A DNA stretch of 64,000 bases from Paraburkholderia aromaticivorans (lineage in GTDB: Bacteria > Pseudomonadota > Gammaproteobacteria > Burkholderiales > Burkholderiaceae). The notes below the pieces were generated by a model. It was not told the origin of the DNA. It saw only the letters and a list, made by a program, of their open reading frames with translations, and ran no database searches. Where the stretch lies: NCBI RefSeq assembly GCF_002278075.1, contig NZ_CP022989.1, positions 186,001 to 250,000 on the forward strand, read 5' to 3'. Each line of letters begins with the position of its first letter. Positions within the stretch are counted from its first letter, which is position 1. Below, piece by piece: positions 27,358 to 38,034 of this stretch. The translations under genes and the position numbers were made by a program.

Positions 27358-27526
27358 GCAGACGAAAACCCCTTGAAATCCTAAGGCGTAGCTTTAACCG
27401 AACCGGCGCGAGAGTCAAATCATTCTTTACCGGATTGTGACGGCACACACGGAGCGCGCACAGACTCAGCAGCATTTCGCGCGCCCGCCTGCGGCCATGC
27501 GGCCGCACGCAGTGCGCCACGCATGC

Positions 27527-28312
27527 TTATGGCGCCTCGTAGCTGCCGGTGCCGTCCGGCCATGGGGTCAGCAGTTCGTAGCCCTCGTCGGTCACGGCGA
27601 TCATGTGTTCCCATTGCGCCGACAGCGAGCGGTCTTTGGTGACGACGGTCCAGCCGTCGCGCTGCACCGTGGTGCCGGCGCGGCCGGCGTTGATCATCGG
27701 TTCGATCGTGAAGACCATGCCCGGCTTCAGGCGTACGCCCTGCCCCGGCTGGCCGTAATGCAGCACCTGCGGATCTTCGTGGTAGACCTTGCCGATGCCG
27801 TGCCCGCAATAGTCGCGCACGATCGAGAAGCCGTCGCGCTGCGCGATCTTCTGGATCGCATGGCCCACGTCGCCGAGCGTGGCGCCCGGCTTCACTTCGC
27901 GGATGCCGGCGAGCATCGCTTCATACGTCGTGTCGATCAGTTGGCGCGCCACCGTGCTCGGCTGGCCGACGCAATACATGCGGCTCGTGTCGCCGAAGTA
28001 GCCGTCCTTGATGATCGCGACGTCGATATTGATGATGTCGCCGTCTTTCAGGACCTCACCGCGATTCGGAATGCCGTGGCACACCACCGAATTGACCGAG
28101 GTGCAAACGGTCTTCGGAAAGCCCAAATAGCCGACATTTGCCGGAATCGACTTTTGCGTATTGACAATGTAGTCGTTGCACAGTGTGTCCAGTTCGTCGG
28201 TGGAGACACCAGCCTTGACGTGCTCGCCGATCATCGCCAGCACGTCGGCCGCGAGGCGGCCGGAAATGCGCAGCTTGGCGAGGTCGTCGGGAGTCTTGTA
28301 GGTAATGGCCAT
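27527..28312 (-). CDS. map: Methionine aminopeptidase, type I
   Basis: A 261-aa enzyme that removes the initiator Met. Metal ligands are recognisable: Asp in INIDVAII and FGDTSR, His in YCGHGIGKVYHEDP, Glu in MVFTIEPM and Glu in WEHMIAVTDEG. ATG 28312 gives the standard N-terminus MAITYKTPDDLAKLRISGRL; the open frame upstream has no similarity. No strong ribosome site is visible. Length is normal for type Ia enzymes. Confidence 0.95.
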   Translation of the reverse strand: MAITYKTPDDLAKLRISGRLAADVLAMIGEHVKAGVSTDELDTLCNDYIVNTQKSIPANVGYLGFPKTVCTSVNSVVCHGIPNRGEVLKDGDIINIDVAIIKDGYFGDTSRMYCVGQPSTVARQLIDTTYEAMLAGIREVKPGATLGDVGHAIQKIAQRDGFSIVRDYCGHGIGKVYHEDPQVLHYGQPGQGVRLKPGMVFTIEPMINAGRAGTTVQRDGWTVVTKDRSLSAQWEHMIAVTDEGYELLTPWPDGTGSYEAP

Positions 28313-28956
28313 GAATTCGGTCGATGTGGGTCGAATAGGAATGTCGATGTTCAATCGATCGGGCAATTGTACAGAGGATCGCCGCGGGGTCGCCGCGAGC
28401 CGCGCCAAACTGGCCGCGCTGACACTCGAGCGACGGCCCGGGCGCTGCGGCGCATCCGCTGGCCACGCTCATCGCACGCCATGCGGCGAGCGCGCAGGGA
28501 AATGGTTTGCGAGGTCCGCGGCCGGCGGCGGATTCGCTCCGTAAAGCGTTTGAGGACTCGCTTCCGCTCCCTGCATCATGGCGTTTTTCTGAGCAGAACG
28601 GAGACGGCTTTGCGGCCGCGCCTCGCGCCCTGGCAACGCGTAAGCAGCGCTTGTCCATCGAATGGATCAATCAGGCATGCTGATTGATTGTCACGATCCG
28701 ATGGGCCGCGGCCGGAATCGTCGGGCGACCACGATGGCGGCGATCCCCGGCAATGTCGTCGTGCTGGCGCTCGCTCTCATCATGCCGCTACCGGTGGCCT
28801 GGATGCCGCCGTGGCCGCCGGCTCATGCCGGATGAGCGCCGGTTGAGCGCTGGTTGAGCGCTGGTTAAGTCGATCGGGCCGCGGCGCGTTTGCATCCGGT
28901 TGCGGGGTTGCTGCGTACATAGTTCGAATGCATCTCTTCGGACGGACCCCGCTCCC
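28313..28956. other. Divergent intergenic region between map and the hydrolase pseudogene
   Basis: About 640 bases. It holds three tandem 11-base repeats (28834-28866) and a weak promoter-like pair before the hydrolase (TTGCGG with CATAGT near 28901-28923). No gene is believed. Confidence 0.4.
28834..28866. repeat. Three tandem 11-base repeats
   Basis: GAGCGCCGGTT followed by two exact copies of GAGCGCTGGTT. The period is one helical turn, so it could present repeated protein sites upstream of the hydrolase; no function is shown. Confidence 0.6.
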
Positions 28957-30052
28957 ATGGCTCGACGCCTGCTGACCTTCACCGCCACGCTGGCACTCGC
29001 CGCTCTCGGCGGCTGCGGCGCCGCCGACGTGCTCAACGCCGCCGTATCGCACAAGAGTTTCCAGGCCGAGAACGGCCTCGCCTACGGCAACGCGCCGCGT
29101 CAGCGACTCGACGTCTACATGCCCACTGCCGGCGTGCCGCGAGCCGGTTCGCACGGCCGCCCGGTGGTGGTGTTCTTCTACGGCGGCAGTTGGCAGAACG
29201 GCTCACGCAGCAGCTATCTGTTCGTCGGCGCGGCGCTTGCCTCGCGCGGCTTCGTCGCCGTGGTGCCGGACTATCGGACGTGGCCCGACACGGCATTCCC
29301 CGGTTTTGTCGACGACGCCGCCACGGCCGTGCGCTGGGCGCGCGATCACGCGGCCGAGTTCGGCGGCGACCCGTCGCGAATCTTTCTGATGGGGCACTCG
29401 GCGGGCGCGCATATCGTGATGCTGCTCGCCACCGATGGCCGCTATCTCGCCGCGCGAGCAGATGCGCAAAAGCGACCTTAGCGGCGTGGTCGGCCTCGCT
29501 GGGCCGTACGATTTCCTGCCGCTGCAGGACGCCACACTCGAAGAGATTTTTCCACCCGCTTTGCGCGTTGCCAGTCAGCCGATCAATTTCGTGGCAGGCG
29601 ACGAACCGCCAGTGTTCCTCGCAGCGGGCCAGCGCGATACGACTGTCGATCCGGGCAACACCGACCGGCTCGCGGCGAAACTGCGTGCGTCAGGCGACAC
29701 GGATGTCGAAGTGAAGCACTATCCGGGCGTCGGGCATGCGCTGCTGGTGGGCGCGATCGCGGGGCCGTTGCGCGGCTTCGCGCCGGTGCTCGACGACACG
29801 AGCGCCTTCATCGGCGCACAGCTCACGCGAACCCCGCAGCGGGAACACCCGGCGCGCGCGCTGGGCGCCTCGTCGTCCGGGATGGGCAGCAATGTCTATC
29901 AGATACGGCGTCATGCGAAAACCGGCGGCGCGGCTTGCGCGGGCACGCCGGCTGCGGCGGTGAATGCGGTGAATGCGGTGAATGCGGTGAATGCGGTGAA
30001 TGCGGTCGATGCGGAGTGCCCGAAGCAAAGCACGCTCGGCCACGACGCCTGA
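28957..30052 (+). pseudogene. Alpha/beta hydrolase (esterase, BD-FAE type), frameshifted
   Basis: Two overlapping frames together make one hydrolase. The first (28957-29481) has a lipoprotein-like signal (LALAALGGCG), the oxyanion motif VVVFFYGGSWQNGS and the nucleophile elbow MGHSAGAH. The second, entered near 29450, continues directly with SDLSGVVGLAGPYDFLPL and carries the acid residue region (AGQRDTTVDPGNT) and the catalytic His (YPGVGHALL). The phase change is +1, within the GC-alternating stretch around 29445-29455. As written, the first frame stops at TAG 29479-29481 without Asp and His, so the product would be inactive. It could be a genuine pseudogene or a single-base sequencing error. 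Confidence 0.8.
29957..30010 (+). repeat. Tandem 9-base repeat in the hydrolase 3' end
   Basis: Five exact copies of GCGGTGAAT (29957-30001) and a sixth with two changes (30002-30010). They encode an Ala-Val-Asn repeat near the C-terminus of the second frame. Copy-number change would keep the frame. Confidence 0.9.
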
Positions 30053-30074
30053 GCCTCGTGCGGCGCGCCGCACG

Positions 30075-30590
30075 TCAGTCCGCCGCCATGCCGAGCAGAT
30101 GCTTGCGCAAGGTAGGCGCGCGCGTCGACGGATCGAGCCAGATGCCGAAGAATGCGCGCGCGAACGCGGGATCGTCGACTTCGGAACTCAGGTGGTCGCC
30201 GGCATAGAAGCGCACGCCCTTCTCCGGCAGATAGACCGCTCTCAACTGGTCGCCGGGACCGACGTCCACGAAGGCCCGCAGCATGTTCGCGCGCCAGCGT
30301 TCCAACGTATCGGCGGGTATCGGCGCGGACGCCAGACGCTTGATCTCGCTGATCCCGGTGTCCGCGAGGCGCTCGCGCGTGACGCCGCGCGCGTACACGA
30401 TATGCAGCGCGAAGCGTTCGTCATAATCGACCGGCACGCGTTCGCTCCACATTTGCGCGCGATATAGCTGGAAGCCAAGCACGCTGAAATCGCCTTCGCC
30501 GACGAGTTTCGCGGCCTGCACGTCGCCGCGCCAGTCGGCGCAGGCCGCGCCGGCCCACAACACCAGCACGAGTGCCGCGAGCGCGCGCAC
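30075..30590 (-). CDS. Chalcone isomerase-like periplasmic protein
   Basis: A 171-aa protein with a signal peptide (MRALAALVLVLWAGAACA, cleavage about residue 18). The mature part (GEGDFSVLGFQLYRAQMWS, FALHIVYARGVTRERL, GVRFYAGDHLSSEVDD) matches the bacterial chalcone-isomerase-like domain, which binds fatty-acid-like ligands rather than making flavonoids. It follows cfa by one base and is the last gene of the four-gene membrane-lipid operon, where such proteins regularly occur. The precise role is unknown. Confidence 0.8.
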   Translation of the reverse strand: MRALAALVLVLWAGAACADWRGDVQAAKLVGEGDFSVLGFQLYRAQMWSERVPVDYDERFALHIVYARGVTRERLADTGISEIKRLASAPIPADTLERWRANMLRAFVDVGPGDQLRAVYLPEKGVRFYAGDHLSSEVDDPAFARAFFGIWLDPSTRAPTLRKHLLGMAAD

Positions 30591-30591
30591 G

Positions 30592-31803
30592 TCAATCTGC
30601 CTTCGAGAGAACGAACTGCATCACGTCCGTGCGTCCTTCGTCGAAGCCGGCTTCGCAATACGCCAGATACAGCCGCCACGTCCGCACGAAGACCTCGTCG
30701 AAACCTTGCGTGCGGATCGTGTCGAGTTGCGCTTCGAACGCGGCGCGCCAACGGCGCAGAGTTTCCGCGTAATCGCGCCCGAAGGCGAGCGACGTGCAAG
30801 CGGCGAGCCTGCCGCGCCGCGCCGCCTGCGCGAAGCGCTGCGGGCTCGGCAACATGCCACCCGGAAAAATGAACTCGCGGATAAAGTCGCTCGTGGCGCG
30901 ATACGCGGCAAAGTGCGAGTCGTCGATCGTGATGGTTTGCACCAGCGCGCGAGCGCCCGGCCGCAGACGTTCGCGCACAATGCGGAAATACGTCGGCCAG
31001 AATTTTTCGCCGACCGCCTCGAACATTTCGATCGATACGATGCCGTCGTACTGTCCGGTCAAGCTGCGGTAGTCGCGCAGTTCGAGTTGCACAAGTCCGC
31101 TCAGGCCCGCTTCGCTCACACGTTTCTGGCCGGCTTCGAGTTGCGCCGGCGAGATCGTCACACCATGCACGTGGATACCCAGGCGTGCCGCGTGCAGCGC
31201 AAAGCCGCCCCACCCGCAGCCGATCTCCAGAATGTGCATGCCTTCGCGCAAACCGAGCGTATCGATGATCCGTTGATATTTCGCATGCTGCGCGTCTTCG
31301 AGCGATTGGTGCACATTGCCGTCGAACACCGCGCTCGAATAGGTGAAGCTCGGGTCGAGCCACTGCGCGTAAAACGCGTTGCCGATGTCGTAGTGCGCAT
31401 GAATGTTGCGCCGGCTGCCCGAGCGCGTGTTCGGCCTCAGCTTGTGACGCAGCCCGTACCAGAGTTGCGCGAGCCAGCCGCCATATACCGTGCGTTGCAG
31501 CGCCCGCTCGTTACGGATCGCGACGCGCAGCAGCGCGGCCAGGTCGGGCGTATCGACCCAGAAGGCGCGCCATGCGTCGGCGAAACCGATATCGCCTTTG
31601 CGCAGGATCGCGCCGCACGCGCGCCAGTCATGCATCTCCAGGCGCGCCCCGGGCGCCGCGTGAGGATCGCCGAATACGCGTTGTTGTCCGTCGGGCGTGA
31701 TCAGCACCAGATGCCCCACCTGGATCCGCTCGAGCAAGGCGAGAAACAGACGGCCTGACGCGGGGGCGGTTTGGTGCCCGCTCAGGGTTCTTGAAAACGC
31801 CAT
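30592..31803 (-). CDS. cfa: Cyclopropane-fatty-acyl-phospholipid synthase family methyltransferase
   Basis: A 403-aa protein. SAM-binding motif I is LEIGCGWGGFALHAARLG (about residues 178-195). DYRSLTGQYDGIVSIEMFEAVG carries the family Glu/Met motif, and YLAYCEAGF near the C-terminus has the conserved Cys. The enzyme adds a methylene across double bonds of membrane phospholipid acyl chains; members in this operon type may instead make branched or furan acyl precursors. It is preceded by DUF1365 (12-base gap) and followed by the chalcone-isomerase-like gene. Confidence 0.9.
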   Translation of the reverse strand: MAFSRTLSGHQTAPASGRLFLALLERIQVGHLVLITPDGQQRVFGDPHAAPGARLEMHDWRACGAILRKGDIGFADAWRAFWVDTPDLAALLRVAIRNERALQRTVYGGWLAQLWYGLRHKLRPNTRSGSRRNIHAHYDIGNAFYAQWLDPSFTYSSAVFDGNVHQSLEDAQHAKYQRIIDTLGLREGMHILEIGCGWGGFALHAARLGIHVHGVTISPAQLEAGQKRVSEAGLSGLVQLELRDYRSLTGQYDGIVSIEMFEAVGEKFWPTYFRIVRERLRPGARALVQTITIDDSHFAAYRATSDFIREFIFPGGMLPSPQRFAQAARRGRLAACTSLAFGRDYAETLRRWRAAFEAQLDTIRTQGFDEVFVRTWRLYLAYCEAGFDEGRTDVMQFVLSKAD

Positions 31804-31815
31804 GACGAAATCTCC

Positions 31816-32691
31816 TCAATCGGACGAAACGGGGCGCGCAGCGGTGGACGGTTGACCGGCTGCGGCGTGATCGGTGGGCGCGTCGGCGGTGCGGGCCGGC
31901 GCGGGGTGCTTGCCGTAGAACGGCGCTTTCTTGAGGACAAGGCGCAAGGCCTGCCAATGAATTCTCACGACGACACCGACCGTCAGCAGCGGCTGGCGCA
32001 GCAGCGCGGCGAGCGCGCTCGCGCGGGTCAGCGGTGTCAGGCGGCCGCCCAGTGCGGTGCGGATCAGCAGGCCGTCCGCGTCGCGATAGTCGATCGCGAC
32101 CGAGGCGCTGTGGGGCGTTTCCTTGATGCGGAAGGTGTAGCCGCCTTCCACGCGGCAAAACGGCGACACGTGCAGCACTTTCCGGCACATGAGCTGCGTG
32201 TCCGCGGTGATCGGCGCGTGGCCGTCCGCGCTCAGCAGATAGCTGTGCCGCTCGCCGAAGGTATTGCGCACTTCGGCCAGCAGCGCGCGCAACCGGCCGT
32301 CGCGATCGTGACAGAACCAGAAGCTGACCGGATTGAACGCGTAGCCGAACACGCGCGGGAACGCTTGCAGCCAGATCCGGCCGTTCGCTTGCGCAATGCC
32401 CGCGTCCGATAGTTGCGCGCGCATCCACGTGGCAAGGTCGCTGCCGTCGCGCGGACCGTGGTCGCGCCGGTGCAGACTGAACGGCCGCCAACGGTCGATG
32501 CCGAACCAGCCGCTCTCGAGCGTGGCCAGTCGGTCCAGATCGCAGCGCACGTAAAACACCGGATACGTGAAGCGATGATGCTTCGGCCGCAGACGTTCGT
32601 GCATCACCTTGCCGGTCAGAAGCCAGGCTGCCGGACCGGCGTTGCCGGTGGCGCTGCCGGCGTCGGTATCGCTGTCGCCCGGCGGCTTCAT
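31816..32691 (-). CDS. DUF1365 family protein
   Basis: A 291-aa protein. Its landmarks are GKVMHERLRPKHHRFTYPVF near the N-terminus, FPRVFGYAFNPVSFWFCHD in the middle and KVLHVSPFCRVEGGYTFR after it; these are the DUF1365 signature segments. Its function is unknown, but the family is found beside Cfa-like and FAD-oxidoreductase genes in lipid-modification clusters. ATG 32691 overlaps the stop of the oxidoreductase by four bases (ATGA), which decides this start against a much longer open frame. Confidence 0.88.
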   Translation of the reverse strand: MKPPGDSDTDAGSATGNAGPAAWLLTGKVMHERLRPKHHRFTYPVFYVRCDLDRLATLESGWFGIDRWRPFSLHRRDHGPRDGSDLATWMRAQLSDAGIAQANGRIWLQAFPRVFGYAFNPVSFWFCHDRDGRLRALLAEVRNTFGERHSYLLSADGHAPITADTQLMCRKVLHVSPFCRVEGGYTFRIKETPHSASVAIDYRDADGLLIRTALGGRLTPLTRASALAALLRQPLLTVGVVVRIHWQALRLVLKKAPFYGKHPAPARTADAPTDHAAAGQPSTAARPVSSD

Positions 32692-33989
32692 AGCTTGGCC
32701 CATGCCGGCAATGCGCCGAAATCCGCGGCCACGCGCAACGCCGATTTCAGACCGTCCTCGTGGAAGCCGTAGCCCGTCCACGCTCCCGCGAACCAGGTGC
32801 GGCGCTTGCCTTGTAGTGAAGGCAGGCGGTGCTGCGCATCGATCGCGGCCAGATCGAACAGCGGATGATCGTAGACGAAGCGGCGCAGTTCGGTGCCCGG
32901 CGCCGGCTGGCTCACCGGGTTGAGCGTGACGACGAGCGGCGTCCTGAACGGCAGCGGCTGCAACTGATTGACCAGATAGCTGACGCACACCGGATGCGTG
33001 CCGTCGACGCCGCGGCGGCCCAGGTAATTCCACGCCGACCACACGCGCTCACGCCGCGGCAGCAGATTCGTATCCGTATGCAGCACCGCGACATTCGGTT
33101 GATAGCGCACGGCGGCGAGCACGCCGCGCTCGTGATGGTCGGCGTCTTCCAGCAGGCGCAGCGTGGTCGGCGCGTGGGTGGCGAACACCAGCGCGTCGAA
33201 GCGCTCGGTGCCGCTGTCGCTGAACACGTCGACGCCGTCGGCATCGCGCCGCACGCCGCGTACCGCCGTGCCGAGGCGGACATCATCGAGCGTGCCGGCG
33301 ATCTGCCGCACATACTCCCGGCCGCCGCCGACCACCGTCTTCCACTGCGGCCGGCGATTCACCTGCAGCAACGCGTGGTTCAGACAGAAGCGCAGAAAGG
33401 TCGTGGCCGGAAAGGCGAGGATATCGGCGGTGGCGCTCGACCAGATCGCGGCGGCCATCGGCAGCAGATATTGACGCTGGAACGCGCCGCCGTAGCCGCC
33501 TTGCGTCAGCAGCTCGCCCATCGACGCGCGCGTTTGCGTCGCCAGTTCGAGGTTGCGTTGCGCGCTGCCGTTAAAGCGCATGATGTCGCGCAGCATGCCG
33601 ATGAAGGTCGGCGAAAACAGGTTGCGGCGCTGCGCGAACACCGTGTTCAGACTGGTGCCCGCCCATTCGAGCCGGCCCCCGTCGAGCGAGACCGAGAAGG
33701 TCATCTCGCTGGGATGCGACTGCACGCCCAGCTCGGCAAACAGCGCGATCAGGTTCGGATAGGTGCGCTCGTTGAACACCAGGAAACCGGTGTCGACGGG
33801 GCACGTATGGCCGTCGAGCGTCACGTCCACCGTATTGGTGTGGCCGCCCAGGTAGCCGGCCGATTCGAACAGCGTGACACGATGGTTGCGCGCGAGAAGA
33901 TAAGCACTGGCCAAACCCGAGATACCGGCGCCGATGACCGCGACCCGCGAGCCGCGCGGTAGTGCTGAGGTCGGTGCGGAAGGGATCAT
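32688..33989 (-). CDS. FAD-dependent amine-oxidase-like oxidoreductase
   Basis: A 433-aa flavoprotein. The Rossmann dinucleotide motif is VAVIGAGISGLASAYLLAR (about residues 16-34), followed by LFESAGYLGGHTNTVDV and a C-terminal FAD segment (FAGAWTGYGFHEDGLKSALR). It belongs to the predicted NAD/FAD-binding group that accompanies Cfa and DUF1365 and is thought to oxidise acyl chains; the substrate is inferred. It is the first gene of the operon, with CAGGAGA before ATG 33989. No nearby ECF sigma or anti-sigma gene is inside the window. Confidence 0.88.
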   Translation of the reverse strand: MIPSAPTSALPRGSRVAVIGAGISGLASAYLLARNHRVTLFESAGYLGGHTNTVDVTLDGHTCPVDTGFLVFNERTYPNLIALFAELGVQSHPSEMTFSVSLDGGRLEWAGTSLNTVFAQRRNLFSPTFIGMLRDIMRFNGSAQRNLELATQTRASMGELLTQGGYGGAFQRQYLLPMAAAIWSSATADILAFPATTFLRFCLNHALLQVNRRPQWKTVVGGGREYVRQIAGTLDDVRLGTAVRGVRRDADGVDVFSDSGTERFDALVFATHAPTTLRLLEDADHHERGVLAAVRYQPNVAVLHTDTNLLPRRERVWSAWNYLGRRGVDGTHPVCVSYLVNQLQPLPFRTPLVVTLNPVSQPAPGTELRRFVYDHPLFDLAAIDAQHRLPSLQGKRRTWFAGAWTGYGFHEDGLKSALRVAADFGALPAWAKL

Positions 33990-34603
33990 GGGCGCGTCTC
34001 CTGGTCGGGGGCGCGCGGTCGGTTAGTGGGATCTTGCGGGGCTTGCGCGTCCTTGAGGGGATTTACGCAGCGAGGGCGGAATTGGATGCAACGGCGGGGG
34101 AATTTGCGGACAGGCGAAGGTGCCCGGCAGGGACGCTACCGGCGCCCGATGGCGCCCGTTTTACCGATTCAGGACACGCTCTCGTTCAATGTTTCCAGGG
34201 CTTTCGACATTAGTCCGACTCGTCTCCATTCGAGCCATTTGATGTGGCAGCGCTGGGCGGGCGAATCGTGCGAAGGCAGGTAATGCCATCTGGCGCCGGT
34301 CTGTGTGCCCCGGCATATCGCGCGGTCGTTCAGAACGCGGGCGATGCCTATTGTCTCAGCGAGCAGTTCGTCAAAGAGGCGTTCGCGCGCGGCGATACGC
34401 GCACGAAACGACCTGCGGCACGACGAGTTGAATGCCAGTCGGGGGTGCGCTCGCGCCACGCTCGACCTGAACCACCGCCCCGAATCATGAGCCACTCGTG
34501 ATGCGCCGCCGCGATCGCCCTAGACGTTTTTTTGACAGGTCGCTTTTTGGAACTGGAAAACAAAAACCCCGCAGAATTTTCATTCTGCGGGGTTCTTTAA
34601 ATT
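33990..34603. other. Intergenic region upstream of the lipid operon
   Basis: About 610 bases. It holds the operon promoter region (no clear -35/-10 and no ECF-type box that I trust) and, at 34562-34594, the terminator of the tRNA transcript. The small open frames here are not believed. Confidence 0.4.
34562..34594 (-). terminator. Rho-independent terminator after tRNA-Ser
   Basis: A perfect 13-bp stem (34565-34577 with 34582-34594), four-base loop, then TTTG and TTTT on the minus strand. It ends the tRNA-Ser transcript 10 bases past its CCA. Confidence 0.9.
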
Positions 34604-34693
34604 TGGCGGAAAGGGTGAGATTCGAACTCACGGTACCCCTAAAGGTACACTGGATTTCGAGTCCAGCGCATTCGACCACTCTGCCACCTTTCC
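34604..34693 (-). tRNA. tRNA-Ser(CGA)
   Basis: A 90-nt type II tRNA. The acceptor stem is GGAAAGG/CCTTTCC with discriminator G and an encoded CCA. The anticodon stem CTGGA/TCCAG frames the loop CTCGAAA, anticodon CGA, reading UCG. It has the long variable arm with an ACC-containing helix, and a T arm GAGTTCGAATCTC. It lies 160 bases downstream of serS on the same strand. Confidence 0.97.
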
Positions 34694-34853
34694 GGGTCTT
34701 CCAACTCGCAGCAACCGGGTTACTAAGGCCACTGCTTTGTCAGATCCAAGCGGGTCGTTGCTTGGGAGAGAAAGATTATAGAACAGCTGAATTCGATTTC
34801 CAAGCCCCTCGTCAAAAAATTTTCAACGAGACTTGGCGACGGCCGTGCCCAGA

Positions 34854-36215
<1,362 letters not shown>

Positions 36216-36370
36216 TTAGATGGTCGGCGGGTGCGCAATGCCGGCAAGGTGCGCGCTGCGGCGCGGAACGAGGGGCATGGCGACGCATGAAACCAGGCGT
36301 ACATCGAAGCCCAAAGCGAGGCGCGAAACCATGCGCGAAGCAAGCCGCAGCGCAAGAGGCGCCGGCAAAC

Positions 36371-37684
36371 CTAGCCCTTCTTCGGCTTGTTCTCGCTGCG
36401 CCACTGCGCATCGAGCTCGGCCAGACGCGCCATCTTGTCGCCGATCTTGCCCTCCAGACCGCGCGGTGTCGGCTCGTACCAATGCGGATCGCGCATGTTC
36501 TCCGGCAGATAGGTCTCGCCGGCCGCGTACGCGTCGGGCTCGTCGTGCGCGTAACGGTATTCGTGACCGTAGCCGAGTTCCTTCATCAGCTTGGTCGGCG
36601 CGTTGCGCAGATGCACCGGCACGCCGCGCGACTGGTCCTTGCTGACGAAGCGGCGCGCCTCGTTATACGCGTTGTATCCCGCATTCGACTTCGGCGCGAC
36701 CGCCAGATAGATGATGGCCTGCGCCAGCGCCAGTTCGCCCTCGGGCGTGCCGAGGCGCTCGTAGGTTTCGGCGGCGTCGAGCGCGATGCGCGCGGCGCGC
36801 GGATCGGCGAGGCCGATGTCTTCCCACGCCATGCGCACGATCCGGCGCGCCAGATAACGCGGGTCCGCGCCGCCGTCGAGCATGCGGCAGAACCAGTACA
36901 GCGCGCCGTCCGGGCTGCTGCCGCGCACCGATTTATGCAGCGCGCTGATCTGGTCGTAGAATGCGTCGCCGCCTTTGTCGAAGCGCCGCAGATTTTCGGC
37001 GAGCGCGCTGCCGAGCAAGGCGCCGTCGATCTCGGTGGTTTTCTGCTGCGACGCCGCTCGCGCGACGATTTCCAGGTTGTTCAGCAGCTTGCGGCCGTCG
37101 CCGTCGGCCGAGCCGATCAGCGCGTTGCGGGCTTCGTCGGTGAAGGTGAGGCCGCCCAATTCCTTTTGCGCGCGATCGAGCAACTCGCGCTGCTCTTCGT
37201 CGGTCAGGCTTTTCAGCACGTAGACCGCGGCCCGCGAGAGCAAAGCGCTGTTCACTTCGAACGACGGATTTTCGGTGGTCGCGCCGACGAACACGAACAG
37301 CCCCGACTCGACGTGCGGCAAGAACGCATCTTGCTGGCTCTTGTTGAAGCGATGCACTTCGTCGACGAACACGAGCGTCTGATGTCCGTTCGCGCGATGA
37401 ATCTGCGCGGTCTCGACCGCCTCGCGGATATCCTTGACGCCCGAGAGCACCGCGGACAGCGCGATGAATTCGGCATGAAAGGCATCGGCCATGAGCCGCG
37501 CCAGCGTGGTTTTACCGACGCCGGGCGGGCCCCAGAGGATCATCGAATGGGCTTCGCCGGATTCGAACGCGACCCGCAACGGCTTGTTCGGGCCAAGCAG
37601 GTGCTTCTGGCCGATCACTTCGTCGATATTGCGGGGCCGCAGGCGTTCGGCGAGCGGAACATTGGCACGGGTTTCTTCAAACAT
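36371..37684 (-). CDS. rarA: Replication-associated recombination protein A (RarA/MgsA)
   Basis: A 437-aa AAA+ ATPase of the clamp-loader clade that acts at stalled forks. Walker A is [13 protein letters not shown] (about residue 50), Walker B is [16 protein letters not shown], and sensor 1 is [20 protein letters not shown]. The C-terminal tetramerisation domain ends with [21 protein letters not shown] 37684 gives the family N-terminus [17 protein letters not shown]; upstream open frame is not used. The usual lolA-rarA-serS neighbourhood is partly kept here. Confidence 0.95.
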   Translation of the reverse strand: MFEETRANVPLAERLRPRNIDEVIGQKHLLGPNKPLRVAFESGEAHSMILWGPPGVGKTTLARLMADAFHAEFIALSAVLSGVKDIREAVETAQIHRANGHQTLVFVDEVHRFNKSQQDAFLPHVESGLFVFVGATTENPSFEVNSALLSRAAVYVLKSLTDEEQRELLDRAQKELGGLTFTDEARNALIGSADGDGRKLLNNLEIVARAASQQKTTEIDGALLGSALAENLRRFDKGGDAFYDQISALHKSVRGSSPDGALYWFCRMLDGGADPRYLARRIVRMAWEDIGLADPRAARIALDAAETYERLGTPEGELALAQAIIYLAVAPKSNAGYNAYNEARRFVSKDQSRGVPVHLRNAPTKLMKELGYGHEYRYAHDEPDAYAAGETYLPENMRDPHWYEPTPRGLEGKIGDKMARLAELDAQWRSENKPKKG

Positions 37685-38034
37685 GACGTTTTGGGGATAA
37701 TCTCGGCTTTTCCGGACGCGGTCCGTGTGAAGGCGGCGTACTGCCGGTGAGCCACGCCAGCACGAGAAAGTGCGGGCAACGTCCTGCATTATGACAGTGA
37801 CGGCGCCCGGACGAAGGCCGCGCGCCACACCGGGACGACGCGCATGGCCGCGCCCGTGCAAAAATCCGCAAACGGACGGCGCTAACGGGCAATACAGACG
37901 GCAGACGGACAACACAAACGGACGATGCAATCGGGCTCGCAACCGGAGCCCGAGCGCGGACATAACAGCAGACGCAACCGCCGACGCAACGTCGCAGACA
38001 GGTCGGCAAGCAACACCAACAGGGACAAGACCAG
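37685..38034. other. Divergent region between rarA and the NCS1 permease gene
   Basis: About 350 bases. It has loosely repeated ACGGAC words (37870-37930) and no recognisable riboswitch; a TPP element, often found before CytX-type permeases, was looked for and not seen. Confidence 0.4.

Noticed and set aside
27437..28687. 416-codon plus-strand frame over map
   Set aside because: Shadow of map on the other strand with typical His/Arg/Ala bias.
33990..34160. ECF sigma (singlet-oxygen type) promoter before the lipid operon
   Set aside because: A GATCC word occurs, but no matching -10 at the right spacing, and no sigma/anti-sigma genes are in view.
37685..38034. TPP riboswitch before a CytX-like permease
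   Set aside because: The conserved thi-box cores (CTGAGA and the ACC...TGATCTGG region) are not present.
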